DNA of 64,000 nucleotides from Doryteuthis pealeii (Eukaryota > Mollusca > Cephalopoda > Myopsida > Loliginidae), in contig CM042152.1 in NCBI GenBank assembly GCA_023376005.1, forward strand, positions 87,614,262-87,678,261, read 5' to 3'. The notes under the pieces are model-generated. The model searched no databases and was not told where the DNA came from. It saw only the letters and a program-made list of their open reading frames with translations. The first letter of the stretch is position 1. Each line of letters starts with the position of its first letter. Below are positions 42,400 to 53,439 of this stretch, piece after piece. The position numbers and the translations under genes were made by a program.

Positions 42400-42590
42400 A
42401 AATGAATATATAAAGGTTTTTCATGCATGCGTAATTGCAAACAATCTTCTGGTGACGTTGTTTCAAATGCATTTGAAACAACGTCACCAGAAGATTGTTT
42501 GCAATTACGCATGCATGAAACCAAAATAGTTGTGACTGTTCTTTGTCATCAGATAATAGATATGTAAAACCTTATATATTCATTTTATTC
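42400..42590. repeat. Perfect 100-bp palindrome within outer inverted repeats
   Basis: 42420-42469 is the exact inverse complement of 42470-42519 with no spacer (centre aaatgcattt). Outer arms 'aaaatgaatatataaaggtt' (42401-42420) and 'aaaaccttatatattcattt' (about 42569-42588) are also inverted. Sequence between right arm and outer arm is unpaired. (TA)n is present on the right and near the left. Just left, 'attggaagagtgctcaata' resembles the 87-bp repeat at 4.3 and 4.9 kb. Confidence 0.92.
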
Positions 42591-42597
42591 TATTGTA

Positions 42598-42599
<2 letters not shown>

Positions 42600-42634
<35 letters not shown>
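42600..42634. repeat. (TA)n microsatellite
   Basis: TA repeats abutting the SINE-A tail. Confidence 0.9.
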
Positions 42635-42636
<2 letters not shown>

Positions 42637-42830
42637 AACCCTCAGCACGAGTAGGACGTGACACATGATGAATTTATTAAGTAGAGTTTTACAGGTTTGA
42701 ATTCAGAGTTTTCCTTCATCTAGGCTGGTTACCTAGCCAAGGTTAAAGGGCCCAGTCTACTCTACTATTTGCCGATAGCTGGAGGGAGAGTGTCACGTCC
42801 TACTTGCTGAGGGGTTGGTATATATATATA
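42634..42830 (-). mobile_element. SINE-A fragment flanked by its own inverted tail
   Basis: The left part is a minus-strand SINE-A from the tail to 'gatagctggagggagagt'. It then runs directly into a plus-strand tail ('gtgtcacgtcctacttgctg', 'aggggttggtatatat'), the inverse of its own start. The tRNA head is absent. Confidence 0.82.
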
Positions 42831-43008
42831 TATATATATTATATATAATGATGAGAAAATTCAACAAGCTCGAGATTTAAGTTAGTTCCAGGATCACCTT
42901 TTAGAGGAACATTCTCTGTTCATTGTCAAAAACATGAATAAGACATGAGTATTACATTCCCTTAATCCTTGTATGCATAAATAATTTCTACTCATGTATT
43001 AAAGCACA

Positions 43009-43011
<3 letters not shown>

Positions 43012-43056
<45 letters not shown>

Positions 43057-43308
43057 GACATATATATATTATTATTTTGTGCCCATAATGTATTCATTTA
43101 GAGTTGCTCATACATTAAATTACATTCTAATATACTGTTATGTAATTCCATTTGATAGTGCTAATGCCTATCAGTGTTAGCTATGGTGCCACATGGTCTA
43201 TGTGGGTGACGGGCTGGCAACGTATAGGCGATATTGTAACTTGCATTTGACATACATCCAGTATGCACTGCACAGTGTCATCTATATAGTAGACACATCA
43301 TGGCACAT

Positions 43309-43342
<34 letters not shown>

Positions 43343-43722
43343 ACACACACACACCACCTCATAGGTATAGGGGGATATTTACACCAGTCTGAATAATATA
43401 TTCATATACACACACATACCACAACAGTCGACATAATATATTTATATAGCTATATTGCTTCACATAATAATATATATACTATAGTTATTATACACACACA
43501 GCAGATATATATATATTAATATATATATATATATAATAATACAACACACTAATATATACACACAGCTATATATATAGTATATTATATATATTATCATAAT
43601 ACATTACAGATATATATATTATTAACTATTATATATTATAACACACACAACACAGTATATATATATATATAATATATATATATACACACACAGACTATAA
43701 TATATATATATACACACAACAT

Positions 43723-43754
<32 letters not shown>

Positions 43755-43870
43755 GGATATATATATAGGTATATATAATATATTATATATTATACACACA
43801 TCACAGTATAGATATATATATATAATATATATATTATATATATACACAACACACACACACACACACACAA
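43012..43870. repeat. Dense (TA)n/(CA)n microsatellite region
   Basis: TA and CA repeats alternate with short unique pieces. Between 43440 and 43870 almost everything is interrupted TA/CA text with scattered single-base changes, which suggests repeated slippage or sequencing error. Confidence 0.85.
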
Positions 43871-43877
43871 CAAAAAG

Positions 43878-44160
43878 GAAGCTCGTGGTGTAATGGTTAA
43901 AGTCATAGGAAATGGACTTGTCGCCCCGAGTTCAAATCCTGGATGGTAATTGCATTTCACTTAGCGCTAATGCCCTTGGGAAAGGTATGAATTTTACTCT
44001 ACCTCCAGCTATGGGTAAATAGAAGGGCAGACTGGGCTCTTTAACCTTGGTTAGGCAACCAGTCTAGGAGAAGGAAAATTCTGAATTCAAACCTGTTAAA
44101 CTCCGCTTAAAAAATTGACCTTGTGTCACATCCAGCTTGTGCGGAGGAGGTAGTTGGTGT
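43878..44160 (+). mobile_element. SINE-A copy, full length
   Basis: Head 'gctcgtggtgtaatggttaa', B box 'ccgagttcaaatcctggatg', tail 'cttgtgcggaggaggtagtt', followed by (GT)n and (TA)n to about 44290. Confidence 0.92.
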
Positions 44161-44233
44161 GTGTGTGTATATATAATATATATATAACACACACACACAC
44201 ACACATATATATACATCACACACACACACACAC

Positions 44234-44270
<37 letters not shown>

Positions 44271-44290
44271 TATATATATATATATATATT
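44157..44290. repeat. (GT)n/(TA)n/(CA)n microsatellite
   Basis: Mixed dinucleotide repeats follow the SINE tail. Confidence 0.9.
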
Positions 44291-44354
44291 CTAAATGTTA
44301 TGCTCATTGATATTTGGCATTTTCTGAAGTGTTTAATCATCTTTTATATATGTA

Positions 44355-44622
44355 TCACTACCATGTGTACAATGCAACATAAGGTCAATTTTTCAAAGTG
44401 AGGGTACAACTGGTTTTGAATTCTCATAGATCAATTTCCATACTAAGGCTAAAATGGCTAAAATGCCTAATCTGCCCTACTATTTATCCATAACTGGCAG
44501 AAGATCAAATGGATTCATGTCTGTCCCAAGGGCATTAGTCTAAAGTGAAATACAAACAACCTCATGCAACAATCAAACTTGCTTTACCGAGTCCATTTCC
44601 TATGATGATAACCGCACATGAC
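44355..44622 (-). mobile_element. SINE-A, degenerate
   Basis: 'aatctgccctactatttatc', 'gtcccaagggcattagtcta' and the head near 44610 align with the family. 'ctaaaatgg' is duplicated inside. Confidence 0.75.
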
Positions 44623-44624
44623 TC

Positions 44625-45030
44625 ATCTTTTATGTAATAACCATTATTGTTATTAAAAAAAAATGTCTATACTTTTTGAAAGTGGGGAGGGCAACGGGTA
44701 TATTGGCTGGGAGAGGCTTAAGAACACTACTGCAAACATGGGAAAAAAATAGTCAGTGCATGCACATAGTGATAATCATCGATTTACAGATTGCATAGAA
44801 CAAGAATGGGGAAAATATACAAGTTGATGTGAAAAGGGCAACAAAGTTTTCATCTAAGCTACAAATGACAGGAGAAAAAAATCAAGAAAATATAATAGAG
44901 AATCAGTTGGAACAAAAAAAAAAATTAAAAGAAAAATTAACTTGTATAAAAGAGCTAAGAAAGTTTGTTTTTTTCCAAAAAATGCATGAAATAAACATAA
45001 CACCTATAAACTTAAAAGAAATATATCTGT
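44625..45030. other. Unassigned A-rich sequence
   Basis: The open frame from 44829 has no domain and ends in microsatellite. Rejected as a gene. Confidence 0.4.
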
Positions 45031-45032
45031 GT

Positions 45033-45190
45033 GTATATATACAAATACACACTCTGGAGAGAAAATTATATATATATATACACATCATATATATACATGT
45101 GTATATACAAATACACACTCTGGAGAGAAAATTATATTATATATATATATATATAATATATATATATACAAATACACACTCTGGAGAGAA

Positions 45191-45229
<39 letters not shown>

Positions 45230-45275
45230 CATACTTACACACACACACACACACACATTCAGGAGAGAAAACGAG
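45033..45275. repeat. Minisatellite built on TA tracts, 3.5 units
   Basis: 'caaatacacactctggagag' recurs near 45041, 45109 and 45170, and a shorter form ('attcaggagagaaaa') near 45258. They are separated by (TA)n of varying length. Confidence 0.9.
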
Positions 45276-45279
45276 ATTG

Positions 45280-45935
45280 ACTGGTTAGGAGAGATTATCT
45301 GCAGTGAGTGCTGTCAAATTTCATGAGAAAGGTCTTGGCATGTGTGATATAACTGTCTAAAAGATTGAGGAGTTAATGCTCATATTAAGAAAAAAAAAAG
45401 AAAAAAGAAAAATTAAAGGTTTTTTCCAGAAAAAAAAATTCAACATTGTCATGGCACCAGAAGATGATCCAAGATTAACGAGCTTTAAACTTTGGGCTGC
45501 GGCGAACAAAAATGCTGCATTGCCAGTTTAAAGATATCTGTGAGTTATACCTTATCAAGAAACCAGTGATTTATTTCTAAAAGGAAGACATTTTATTAAA
45601 TCAAAATCTACCCTTACAATCAAAAAGACTGAAATGAGTCTCAGCCTACAAGCGCTTTAAAAAAAAAAAGTTAAAATGAGAATCTGTCTTTCACACTTTC
45701 TTCCTTACTGTCTTTCTCCTCATTGTGTAAAAATGTGTTTGTCTCACAACCCTTACCCACTCTCTTGGTAATTGTTACAAGAGGCAGATAAATCCTCCAT
45801 ATATGCACTTGGACCTCCTCTTTTGTGTCCAGGTATTGAGCCACTAAGAGTGAATCCATTCATCTCAACCCTTATCCAGCCTAGAAAATTTTTTTTAAAT
45901 TTAGGTAAATACTATCCCTCTTATTCTAAAAATAT
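45280..45935. other. Unassigned sequence
   Basis: No gene or known repeat recognised. Confidence 0.45.
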
Positions 45936-45936
45936 A

Positions 45937-46143
45937 GGGAATGTGGAGCACCCCTTCATCACCATTGCTCCCTGGTCCACTCTGACCCGGAGTGGTAGTA
46001 CCTGTTAGGGTCCCATCTATGGGTTAAATAGAAAAATGTATTTATAAAAAATTGTATTATGCATTAAGAATTGATTTATTTCAAAACTTTATCAGCATTA
46101 AATGACCCACTGAGGTTGATATGCCGTAAAACAAAACAAAACC
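45937..46143 (+). mobile_element. Repeat-C copy, 5' truncated
   Basis: It matches the last 200 bp of the 21.5 kb copy ('gaatgtggagcaccccttca' to 'gatatgccgtaaaacaaaac'). Confidence 0.88.
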
Positions 46144-46265
46144 AAATCTAAAAATATAATATAATCAAATATCTTTTCAAAATATTTATTAAGTTTTAGG
46201 GATGCATGAGAGTAGCTGAGATATCTGAATAAACCTGAAGCTGTCTTCTGTACAGCACACTCAGA

Positions 46266-46268
<3 letters not shown>

Positions 46269-46306
<38 letters not shown>

Positions 46307-46472
46307 TATCTGGACCTTGCCAGAGAACTGAAAAAAGGGTCTGGAAAGTTTGGGAATCAGAGGAAGGATTGAAACCATTCAGAACACTGCACAGCTGCAA
46401 TCTGCCAGAATACTCAGAAGAGTCCTGGAGACCTGTGAGACTTGCTGTCACTCACTCCAGACTCAAAAGGTG
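46269..46472 (+). pseudogene. LINE C-terminal remnant with (AAT)n, copy 1
   Basis: (AAT)n at 46269-46303 is followed by text translating to IRGRIETIQNTAQLQS, ARILRRVLET. The tail is again (AAT)n. It pairs with the next fragment as a tandem of two short LINE tails. Confidence 0.7.
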
Positions 46473-46489
46473 TAAATAATAATAATAAT

Positions 46490-46655
46490 AATTTGGGTGA
46501 ATTGGAAATCAGAGGAAGAATCAAGACCATCCAAACTACAACTGTTAAGATTGGCTAGAATACTCAAAAGAGTCCTGGAGACCTGAAAAGACTTGCTGTC
46601 ACTCAGCCTCCAGTGAACCACCAACTATGGCAGGTGTGAAAACCTAATAATAATA
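46490..46655 (+). pseudogene. LINE C-terminal remnant with (AAT)n, copy 2
   Basis: It reads GELEIRGRIKTIQTTT and, after a 1-nt shift, LLRLARILKRVLET with a stop. It ends in (AAT)n. Confidence 0.7.
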
Positions 46656-46659
46656 ATAA

Positions 46660-47385
46660 TAACAACAATGCCTCATTTCAGAAATATAGACAGATAATGA
46701 ATGGTAATTGTTTCACTAAAGATAGTGCAAATCTTATTTGCCACAGATTTTTTTTCTCCAATCCCTGAAAACAACTGTACTTAGGATTGGTAGGTAAAAG
46801 GTTAAACATTCCTATTATAAACCCAAGTGGAGATTGAATTGTTTACAAGTAGAAATCTGCTCTCAGATAATTCAAACCCTAATAGCTTACATTTCGTTAG
46901 AAAAAAAAAGCATCTATAAAATCATTATTCAAATTGATTTGAGAAAGAAAGTAAATGTAAAATAGTTTGCATTCACTTTGTTTTTGTAAATACCAAAATG
47001 TTAAAGTTGGTAAAGAATTGCGTAATTTTTCCAAAGGAGTGGAAACATTTTAGAATCCATTTTGTAATAAGATCAGAAGAAAAGTTTATAAAAACATTTT
47101 TAAAAGATACAAATAAAATCTCAAGTTGAAAAGTTAGCTAAAATTACAACAAATATTTGCTAAATTAAACAAATGCAAGGATATATTTGTACTAAATTGA
47201 CATCAAAGATATATTATTCTATAACTTATTGTCACATTCAAAAACAATGAATTTAACTTAGATTTTAAGAACATTTTAAACAAGTTAATCATTAGCAAAA
47301 GTTGCTATTGTTTTTATCATTATACTGAGAATACAACCACTGAATGCACGTTATTGGAACAGGTTGCTTATAAAGATGCTTATAT
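46660..47385. other. Unassigned sequence
   Basis: No gene or known repeat recognised. Confidence 0.5.
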
Positions 47386-47387
47386 TA

Positions 47388-47805
47388 GTTGGAGGCCATG
47401 GTGTGATGGTTAGAGTTGTAGGAAATGGACTCATCGAACTTGGTCAAATCTTGGACAAAGCAGTTCACAGAACACTAATACCCTTGGGAAAGGTATAAAT
47501 CCAGCTACTCTCTCTCCATGAGTAAATAGTAGGGCAGACGCAGTTCTTTAACCTTGGTTAGGTAACCAGTCTAAGAGAAGAAAAACTCTGAATTCAAACT
47601 TGTTAGACTCTGCTTGGGGGGTCACTATTAGAATAGTTACTCTCTCTCCATGAGTAAATAGTAGGGCAGCCTGAGTTCTTTAACCTTGGTTAGGCAACCA
47701 GTCTAAGAGAAGGAAACCTCTGAATTCAAACCTGTTAGACTCTGCGTAGGGTGGTCACTATTAGAATAGGCTCAGTCCTAATTAGTGGTCTATTTCACTA
47801 ATAAT
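47388..47805 (+). mobile_element. SINE-A (alternative 3' end) with internal tandem duplication
   Basis: The head and body are followed by the 'ggggggtcactattagaata' end. Then about 127 bp beginning 'ttactctctctccatgagta' is repeated (47507-47636 and 47638-47765) before the final 'ggctcagtcctaattagtgg'. Confidence 0.85.
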
Positions 47806-48175
47806 TTATTTTTTAAAATAATTTTTTTACTTTTATTTTAATAATCTTAATATAATGATGATGATAAGCACTGAAAAATAATAAAGCAGGAGAAAATATT
47901 TCTTACCTTTCAAGGTTTAAGGAAAACTCTAAAAGACTTAACTAAAGATAAAAACAGTATTCAATCTTTTCATCCCAAGCTTCTAATGTGTATGTCACAA
48001 AACTAGTTTATGTGTGTGCGTGGGTGTGCGCAATGGTAATTATGAATTATAAGACACTAAAAATTATGAACGTTTAAAAATGTTTTCAACTATCATAAAC
48101 AAAGTTTTATACAATTCAAGGAAAATGATAGAACATTTTTTTAAAGGTATTTATAACATGTATTTAAACAGGCAT
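47806..48175. other. Unassigned AT-rich sequence
   Basis: No gene or known repeat recognised. Confidence 0.5.
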
Positions 48176-48177
48176 CC

Positions 48178-48292
48178 AATTATAATGTGATGGTTAGCAA
48201 GCAAGTCTCACAGATCTATTACTATTGAATAGCAAGTTCAATCCTCACTGGATGACCTATACTTGTGACATTATGTCAGATCCTACCCCTGG
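48178..48292 (+). mobile_element. tRNA-like SINE, family E
   Basis: 'aatgtgatggttagcaagca', 'gaatagcaagttcaatcctc' and 'gtcagatcctacccctgg'. It lies immediately upstream of the family F array and has a similar but distinct tRNA-like head. Confidence 0.78.
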
Positions 48293-48300
48293 CAAATGTG

Positions 48301-49458
48301 CACCTCACGTGGTGTAATGGTTAGCAAGCTAGATTTGCAGACCATTGTTAGTGAGTTCAATTCTCATTGGGTGCCCCATATTTCTGGCCTTGAGCCACAT
48401 CTAAGCTAAGCTTAGTAAACAACTATGGGCACTTCAGATGGTGTAATGGTTAGCAAGCTAGATTTGCAGACCATTGTTAGTGAGTTCGATTCTCACTGAG
48501 TGCCCCATATTTCTGGCCTTTGTGCCACATCTAAGCTAAGCTTAGTAAACAACTATGGGCACTTCAGATGGTGTAATGGTTAGCAAGCTAGATTTGCAGA
48601 CCATTGTTAGTGAGTTCGATTCTCACTGAGTGCCCCATATTCTGGCCTTGAGCCACATCTAAGCTAAGCTTAGTAAACAACTATGGGCACCTCAGATGGT
48701 GTAATGGTTAGCAAGCTAGATTTGCAGACCATTGTTAGTGAGTTCGATTCTCACTGAGTGCCCATATTTCTGGCCTTGTGCCACATCTAAGCTAAGCTTA
48801 GTAAACAACTATGGGCACTTCAGATGTGTAATGGTTAGCAAGCTAGATTTGCAGACCATTGTTAGTGAGTTCGATTCTCACTGAGTGCCCCATATTTCTG
48901 GCCTTGTGCCACATCTAAGCTAAACTTAGTAAATAATGATTGGCACCTCAGATGGTGTAATGGTTATCAAGCTAGATTTGCAGACCATTGTTAGTGAGTT
49001 CAATTCTCATTGGGTGCCCCATATTTCTGGCCTTGTGCCACATCTAAGCTAAACTTAGTAAATAATGATTGGCACCTCAGATGGTGTAATGGTTATCAAG
49101 CTAGATTTGCAGACCATTGTTAGTGAGTTCAATTCTCATTGGGTGCCCCATATTTCTGGCCTTGTGCCACATCTAAGCTAAACTTAGTAAATAATGATTG
49201 GCACCTCAGATGGTGTAATGGTTATCAAGCTAGATTTGCAGACCATTGTTAGTGAGTTCAATTCTCACTGGGTGCCCCATATTTCTGGCTTTGTGCCACA
49301 TCTAAGCTAAACTTAGTAAATAATGATTGGCACCTCAGATGGTGTAATGGTTATCAAGCTAAATTTGCAGACCATTGTTAGTGAGTTCGATTCTCACTGA
49401 GTGCCCCATATTTCTGGCCTCGTGCCACATCTAAGCTAAGCTTAGTAAATAACTATAA
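48301..49458 (+). repeat. Tandem array of nine tRNA-like units (family F, 128-130 bp)
   Basis: Units start at 48301, 48430, 48560, 48688, 48816, 48944, 49073, 49202 and 49331. Each has an A box 'gatggtgtaatggttagcaa' as in tRNA-Gln genes. Each has a perfect T-arm (gtgag-ttcgatt-ctcac, or caatt variants). The outer acceptor-like pairing is ggcactca with tgagtgcc in several units. A 50-nt 3' part 'acatctaagctaagcttagt' follows. Units 1-5 (gttagcaagc) and 6-9 (gttatcaagc, aaataatgattgg) are two subtypes, so amplification was stepwise. The anticodon arm does not fold well, so these are probably not working tRNAs. Confidence 0.93.
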
Positions 49459-49905
49459 CCTGTACTTGAAAATAAAAGCGTTCATTATCTTCTTTAAAAG
49501 TGAGCAATAAGTTCAGTGTTAGATATGTCATTACTTATACTGCATTTGTTGATAACATTTCAACAAAAGAAACACTAAATCCATAACATATGTTTAATAT
49601 CTTAAAGCAATTCTGTTATGAACATAGTTAATCTAGTCAGACAAGTTTAAACTTGTTCCTAATAGAAATCATAAAACTTAAGAATAACATTAACCTATAT
49701 TCCAAGATAATTAATTCTGGTAACTTAATGGAACATTAACTCCCACAATATTGATTAAAAAAAAAACAACAAAAAGCAAACTGGACTTAATCAATAGAAA
49801 AGCATCATTCAAAAAAAAAACTTCCTAATTCTTTAGAACTGGGTCAAGTTTTATATAGGACAATATGTAATCCTACCAAAAATGATATTGATATATAAAT
49901 AAGGT
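49459..49905. other. Unassigned AT-rich sequence
   Basis: No gene or known repeat recognised. Confidence 0.5.
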
Positions 49906-49907
49906 AT

Positions 49908-50270
49908 AAATATCAGCGTCCTGATATTGTCATTTGGTCTGTTAATCAAAAGAAAGTTTTTATCGTTGAATTGACAGTTCCATTCGAAGAAAATCTTGAT
50001 TGGGCCCATCAGCGGAAGTTGGAAAAATATGAAGACCTACGTGAACAATGCGTCAGAAACGGATGGATAACGGATGTATTTCCCATTGAGGTCGGATGTC
50101 AGGGATTTATTGCCATCTCAACCTCGGCATTTTTGTCTAAACTTGGACTTTCTCTACCAGACAAGAGGAAATACTTAAAGAAGATTCAGGAGAAGGCTCT
50201 AACCGCATCAGCGTGGATATGGCAGTCCTATATTGTGACATCAAACCGACAAAGTCTGGTGGTATCGTGA
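49908..50270 (+). pseudogene. LINE restriction-like endonuclease domain ORF, 5' truncated
   Basis: An open frame from about 49898 to the stop at 50268-50270 reads YQRPDIVIW, then KVFIVELTVPFEENLDWAHQ, RKLEKYEDLREQCVRNGW, VFPIEVGCQGFIAISTSAFL, LGLSLPDKRKYLKKIQEKAL and TASAWIWQSYIV. RPD followed by V-x-ELT fits the PD-(D/E)xK-type endonuclease found C-terminal to reverse transcriptase in R2/NeSL-like retrotransposons. About 120 codons are intact. The polymerase part is missing upstream (in-frame stop 49892-49894). A 3' UTR with GC-rich 'ctggggcgctctgggttagt' follows to about 50420. It could also be a host gene exon, but no splice evidence supports that. Confidence 0.8.
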
Positions 50271-50429
50271 GATACTGCTGGGGCGCTCTGGGTTAGTGGT
50301 AATGATGCTTCGGCCCTGAAACCATGCCTGAACCCAGAGTCATCATCTGATGAAGGCTTTGTTGGTTGCAATGCTACTGTGTAGATAGCAGTCATTGTAT
50401 GAAGATTATTCATAAAATTAATATAAATG

Positions 50430-51890
50430 TGGATATATGAGGGTCATTCAATATATATGGTGAATTTTGCCAAAGGAGTTGGCAATAGGAAGAAATGTTT
50501 ATAATTGCATCTTTTTCATGGAAATCAATAATGATGGGTCTTTTCATATCTCAGAAGACGGTCAGCATAGCCTTCTTTACTGACTGCACATATTTTACCT
50601 GAAAGAAGTTTCATCATTTTCTCTTAGCAGATCTGATTCAAATTTCATTAGCTTATAGTATTGCTCATAAAATAGGTAAATAAGTACACCCCAGCATTCT
50701 TTTTATAAAACGTTAATTTTCTTCAAGATCAAAGAGACTGGGACTTTATTCTTTCTTCTGAAAATAGATAGGTAGATAAGCTACAGATAGGCAGACATTA
50801 TCAGACATTTATTAATTAAAATACTCTACAGGATTGGGAGGAGTTCCCATGGTGTTAAGTAGCGATGAGCCTTTTTAATACTTAGATGGGCAATTATTTA
50901 AACAACAGCCGGTACTGTAAACAACTTGATATCAAAATGTCTGGATTTGGCATTAAATGACACTAAACTCTTCTTAATTAAATTACTCTAAATCCACTTC
51001 ACGGTACTGTTTTGGGGGCGCAAAATATTGTTGTGGTATATATGTGATTGATACTAATTTCTGTATAAATCAAAAGACCGAAGGTCTGAATAAAAGAAAA
51101 AAAGCTGTTTTTAAAGAATCTGCTTGGATAGTAAATAAGTACTGAAAATCGGAAAATAAAATTTTTAAAAAACTAAAAAAATTATTTTTGGAATTTTCTT
51201 TTGCACATTTCAATAAATATCTATAAATAAAAAAAACTATTCTATAAATAAAAAAAAGAAATATACATCAATATTTCTTCCGTTTAAAAGGGAGTGGGTG
51301 CTAAATTTCCTATACAGTTTTCGACAAAAAAAAAATATGGGTGATTGATACTAAAGTAAAGTAGTTATTAAAAAATATTTTTTTAGAATCTAATAATATG
51401 ACATTTTAAACTTTTAAATTTTGCTGCTCATATTTTAAATGAATTTTATATATTAATTTATCTTAGCAGAAATACTTAATTAAAGTTTGAAATAAAACAA
51501 CTGATGCATTATAAAATTCATTAATTGATAAATCAATACTAAAAATTCCCTGATCTTTGGTAAATTATTTCATCATCAACTAAAATTCTTTCTTTTCTTC
51601 GTGATGTTTATTTTGATTGAATGATTTCATCCTAGTTTATGTCATTCCATAAAATATATGAAAATTATTGAGTCTGCCATAATGCCATAAAACAAAACAA
51701 TCGAGCAACCAACCATGGTGTAGTGGCTAATGTATGTTGGTAAAGAGTTATATTTCTTATAGGGCAGTGATGATTTCTAATAAAATGTCTGCAATGCATA
51801 TAGTAAGTAAGTAATTAAGGAATCTGTAAAAGGACTACTTTCCGGATATCATCACTACTTTCTCTCTCTCTCTCTATATATATATATATA
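50430..51890. other. Unassigned AT-rich sequence, partly duplicated at 54.8 kb
   Basis: 'tcatcatcaactaaaattct' (51570) and 'gtttattttgattga' recur at 54.84 kb, and 'aaatccacttcacggtac' (50992) recurs near 54797. 'tgagggtcattcaatata' at 50438 resembles a mariner-type end. A short SINE-B/E-like head lies near 51712-51740. No gene recognised. Confidence 0.5.
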
Positions 51891-51891
51891 C

Positions 51892-52463
51892 ATTTACCAA
51901 CCCCTCCATATGAGTAGGATGTGACACAAGGTCAATTTCTTAAGAGGAGGTTTCAATTCAGAGTTTTCTTTCTCCTAGACTGGTTATCAAGCCTGAAGAA
52001 TAATTAAAGTTCCAATTACCGTCGAACTGGGAAGACAAGGCAACAAACAATTGTAACTGAAATACAAACCCGAATAGTCACAAAGTCTACTGCAGAATGA
52101 CAGGATATATATAAGACTCCACAATGTCATTCAAGTCAAGCAGCCAAATCAGAACTCAAGGAATGGAATGACCCAAATCACCCAAATTCATGAATGGGTC
52201 ATTCTTGATTTCTATATATATATACCAACTGTCTTGGACACTGCTTAAGTTGTACTTAGTTAGCTGCTGTTATTCAAACCAACAGTAGACTTACTGACTT
52301 TAATAAAGCCAAGGTTAAAAAGCATAGCTGGAGGGAAAATAGTTGAATGCATATCTTTTCCAAATGTATTAGCACTATATAAAATTCAAATAGCCATGTC
52401 CAAGTTTTGAACTCAGGGCACCAAGACCATTGCCTACAACACTATTACATCACTCTCTGTATA
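51892..52463 (-). mobile_element. SINE-A copy split by family D
   Basis: The tail half is at 51892-51993 and the head half at 52306-52463 ('aaggttaaaaagcatagctg' to 'ctattacatcactctctg'). 'aagcc' is duplicated at the junctions. Confidence 0.88.
51994..52305 (+). mobile_element. Family D element (probable solo LTR), copy 3
   Basis: It starts TGAAGAATAATTAAAG and ends GACTTTAATA. Flanking 'aagcc' (51989-51993 and 52306-52310) is an exact 5-bp target duplication inside a SINE-A. That proves the element's ends by comparison with uninterrupted SINE-A copies. 'gatatatataagactcc' is a TATA-like promoter sequence near 52105. Confidence 0.85.
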
Positions 52464-52469
52464 TGCTTG

Positions 52470-53400
52470 AGTTATATCCCCAGCAGAATAATACTGGGAC
52501 TGATAAATAACAAATGGTAACAAATGCCAATGTTACTAAGTACTACTAACACAAATGTTGATATTACATGGTGGCAGCAGTGTGATTTTACCGAACATAA
52601 AGAAAATTATTAAAACTGTTGGGTCAGTAAAATGGTTATTCCTGTATATAGAATGAGTGAGGGAGAGGCTCTGTGATTGGATATACCAATCACGTGATAG
52701 CCCAGAGTTTAGGCGCAATATCCAAAAAGCCAGAGCAGAGAGATTCCACTAGCGGTACCACGAGGCAACGACTTGAAGGGCTCCCAGAAAACACCCTAAG
52801 ATATCTTCTCCAACGTGCCGGTAGGTCCCTTAAACTCAACTTTATATACAGGAAGGACTTTATATTGTTGTTTGTTATTTTATGTCTAGCCAATAAATTG
52901 TTTGAATTAGAGGAAATATTAATTCCTTTCTTGTTGTTGTTAGTCTTAGAATTGAATGCTATACTAACACAATAAAACAAAAAAAGGAAAGATACCAATC
53001 TCATGACCCTGTGTCTGACCTAGGTTTAAAGTGGCAGCATCAAGGTAAAATGGCTATTCCATTTGTAAAAAGAAGAAAAAAAAATAATAAAGAAAAATAA
53101 AATAATGAAAGTAACAAAACACTAACACTAAGTTACTAAGGGACCAAGAAATAAGAGATTACACCTTCATATTTCTAACAACAACTTCATGTTTTTTTTT
53201 TCTTTCCTGTGTCTCTCTGAACAGATAATTTGCTTATACATATGTCTCCAACTTAAACCCCTTGGATACTCTCTCTAAACAAAACCAACCAATCATACCT
53301 AAAATTTAATCAACACCTAAACGAAGGAAGACCTAAAAATAAATAAAATAAGATTGGATCTTAAGCCGAAACAAACATATGGTAATAGTTGTAGAATGAA
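52470..53400. other. Unassigned sequence with LTR-like hints
   Basis: 'ttacatggtggcagcagtg' (52564) resembles the LTR end/primer site of some Gypsy-type elements. 'gtaaaatggttattcct' (52629) recurs as 'gtaaaatggctattcc' (53045). 'ccaataaattg' near 52890 could be a polyadenylation signal. Evidence is too weak to name an element. Confidence 0.3.
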
Positions 53401-53439
53401 GTCTCTAAAAATTAAGATGATACCATCCTGCAAATAAAT

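Noticed and set aside
44829..45326. 165-codon open frame on the plus strand
   Set aside because: More than half is translated (TA)n/(CA)n minisatellite; no start context or domain.
48301..49458. Cluster of functional tRNA genes
   Set aside because: The A box and T-arm are good, but the anticodon arm does not fold and the acceptor pairing needs a bulge in most units; SINE-like heads are a better fit.
48301..49458. CRISPR-like array
   Set aside because: Whole units are repeated without unique spacers, and the sequence is clearly eukaryotic repeat DNA.
50350..50400. CTGATGAAGG after the endonuclease ORF as a hammerhead
   Set aside because: No second core box (GAAA) follows; it is just LINE 3' UTR.
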